Source: Woeseia sp. (GTDB taxonomy: Bacteria > Pseudomonadota > Gammaproteobacteria > Steroidobacterales > Woeseiaceae). From it: a stretch of DNA of 5,716 nt. Location: the NCBI GenBank assembly GCA_018701055.1, contig JABIUH010000225.1:1-5716 (forward strand), given 5' to 3'. The position numbers and the translations under genes are program-made. The notes under the pieces were generated by a model, which saw only the letters and a list, made by a program, of their open reading frames with translations, was not told the origin of the DNA and did not search any database. Shown here piece after piece: positions 4,375 through 5,716 of this stretch. How positions within the stretch are numbered: the stretch's first letter is position 1; every line of letters starts with the position of its first letter.

Positions 4375-5716
4375 TTGTCCGATACAGCTGAGAATCAAGT
4401 AAACGCCCCTGCGCAGCGATACCAGATTGTTGGTCGTATTTTGGGTCCCACTATATTTGTGCTCATGCTGGTCAGTGATCAGTGGCAAACGGCTATGAGC
4501 GTCGAGGCATGGCGAGCTGCCGCTATTGGGCTCTGGATGGCTGTTTGGTGGGCGACAGAAGCGGTACCGGTGCCGGTAACCGCTTTGCTGCCGATCGTCG
4601 TATTCGATCCGCTTGGAATCGCATCGATTCGCGATGCAGCAGCGCCGTATGCTCACCCGACAATCTACCTATTCCTGGGTGGTTTCATCCTGGCGCTTGC
4701 ACTGGAACGTTGGAATCTTCACCGACGCATAGCACTTTCAATTCTAGACAAAACAGGAACGGACGGTCGTCGCTTGATTGGCGGCTTCATGTTGGTTTGT
4801 GCGTTGTTGAGTATGTGGATGACGAATACGTCTACCACAATGATGTTGCTACCCATCGTTCTTTCAATCGTTGCTGTCATTCGTGACAACGTCACGGACC
4901 TGTCGGATAAGGACCGAGAAAATTTTCAGATCGCTATGCTGCTTGGTTTGGCTTATTCCGCCAGTATAGGCGGGCTGGCCACACTGATTGGCACTCCACC
5001 CAACGCATTGTTGGCTGGATTCATGGCTGAGAACTACGGGCTCGAATTGAGTTTTGCACGCTGGATGTTAGTCGGTGTTCCGGTCAGTGCTGTGATGTTG
5101 CCCATTGCGTGGTTTATTTTGACTCGGTATTTGTATCCAGTGAATGTTCCCGCCAGTCAAGCCGTGGACGATCACTTACGAAAACTTCGTGAACAGCTTG
5201 GTCCAATAACGACGCCAGAACGACGTGTCGCGATTATATTTGTGACCGTTGTAGCTTCATGGATGTTTCGCAAGCCGGTCACAGAGTGGTTAGGCATATC
5301 GGGAGTATCCGACGCCGGCATTGTCATGACTGCCGCACTATTGTTGTTCCTTTTGCCAAGCGGCAAGAAGTCATCGGCACAACTAATGACCTGGCAAGAC
5401 ATGACGCGCTTACCCTGGGGTGTGCTGATTTTATTTGGTGGCGGCTTAAGCCTCGCAATGGCAGTGTCCGATTCAGGCCTTGCCCTTTGGCTGGGTCAGC
5501 AACTTGCACCACTCAACGCATGGGGGACGGCTGTTCTAGTGGTCGCTTCGGTTGCGTTAGTGATCTTTCTTACCGAGCTCACTAGTAACTTAGCGACAAC
5601 CGCCACTTTATTGCCGGTAATGGGCGCGATCGCTATTCAGGCAGGACTGCCACCGATGGTGCTGGTTGTGCCAGTAACCATTGCGGCCAGTTGCGCATTC
5701 ATGTTGCCCGTGGCAA
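4375..5716 (+). CDS. SLC13/DASS-family sodium-coupled anion transporter (3' end beyond window)
   Basis: This frame stays open from TTG 4375 to the right edge (447 codons). The family imports dicarboxylates, citrate or sulfate, usually with Na+, as an inner-membrane dimer. Seen: a polar N-terminus, then hydrophobic segments at about 21-35, 48-60, 67-78, 95-111, 134-170 (with breaks), 185-218, 229-250, 284-298, 313-328, 347-363 and 384-400. Family marks include the repeated halves: MWMTNTSTTMMLLP (147-160), corresponding to the SNT motif of VcINDY, and ELTSNLATTATLLPV (401-415), the second SNT. GTPPN at 206-210 follows the first half; the window ends just where the second TPPN should appear, after AFMLPVA. 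The first motif is Thr-Asn-Thr and the second Ser-Asn-Leu, so the threonine that contacts substrate carboxylate in VcINDY is replaced by Leu406. Family members are usually 460-500 residues, so some 15-55 residues are missing. Substrate cannot be fixed from sequence alone. Confidence 0.9.
   Translation, partial: MSDTAENQVNAPAQRYQIVGRILGPTIFVLMLVSDQWQTAMSVEAWRAAAIGLWMAVWWATEAVPVPVTALLPIVVFDPLGIASIRDAAAPYAHPTIYLFLGGFILALALERWNLHRRIALSILDKTGTDGRRLIGGFMLVCALLSMWMTNTSTTMMLLPIVLSIVAVIRDNVTDLSDKDRENFQIAMLLGLAYSASIGGLATLIGTPPNALLAGFMAENYGLELSFARWMLVGVPVSAVMLPIAWFILTRYLYPVNVPASQAVDDHLRKLREQLGPITTPERRVAIIFVTVVASWMFRKPVTEWLGISGVSDAGIVMTAALLLFLLPSGKKSSAQLMTWQDMTRLPWGVLILFGGGLSLAMAVSDSGLALWLGQQLAPLNAWGTAVLVVASVALVIFLTELTSNLATTATLLPVMGAIAIQAGLPPMVLVVPVTIAASCAFMLPVA

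Noticed and set aside
4482..4886. 134-codon open frame on the + strand at the start of the transporter
   Set aside because: The frame starting at TTG 4375 gives clear SLC13 motifs and membrane segments; the other frame is Arg/Ser/Cys rich and without motif.
5259..5585. 108-codon open frame on the + strand within the transporter gene
   Set aside because: It is a shadow of the transporter reading frame with no coherent domain.
1..5716. CRISPR array, tRNA/rRNA genes, phage or defence modules
   Set aside because: No regularly spaced direct repeats, no cloverleaf-like tRNA segment, and no integrase, nuclease or toxin-like proteins were seen.

Overview
The window looks like a piece of a proteobacterial, probably gammaproteobacterial, chromosome of roughly balanced base composition. 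The support is indirect: two lipoproteins with bacterial lipoboxes, a BepA-like M48 metalloprotease typical of Gram-negative envelopes, and an interspersed palindrome of a kind seen in many proteobacterial genomes. Nothing fixes the genus. All convincing genes lie on the + strand.

Layout. Bases 1-92 are probably the last codons of an upstream gene. Bases 136-1419 encode a complete PLP-dependent enzyme of the aminotransferase class V / SufS-like group. It keeps the PLP lysine but has tyrosine where SufS enzymes carry the catalytic cysteine. After a 108-base gap comes a tight three-gene cassette (1528-4054): a 250-residue lipoprotein, a 394-residue exported M48 zinc protease with C-terminal TPR repeats, and a 198-residue lipoprotein. 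The genes overlap by four bases at each junction (GTGA and TTGA), and genes two and three start with GTG and TTG.

Bases 4055-4374 hold no confident gene. They contain a short open stretch that reads like the end of an outer-membrane beta-barrel, then a 150-base imperfect palindrome (4201-4350) that runs into a T-tract. The T-tract may end transcription of the cassette. From 4375 to the right edge is the N-terminal 447 residues of an SLC13/DASS-family anion transporter, starting at TTG.

How the genes work together. The cassette is best read as one co-expressed envelope unit: two predicted outer-membrane-anchored lipoproteins flanking a periplasmic protease whose best-known relatives act in outer-membrane protein quality control. 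The link between the three proteins is inferred from gene order and translational overlap only. The PLP enzyme and the transporter are probably separate transcription units with metabolic and uptake roles. No phage, CRISPR, toxin-antitoxin or defence system is visible. The most interesting items are the lipoprotein-protease-lipoprotein cassette, the cysteine-less SufS-like enzyme, the palindromic element and the altered substrate motif in the transporter.
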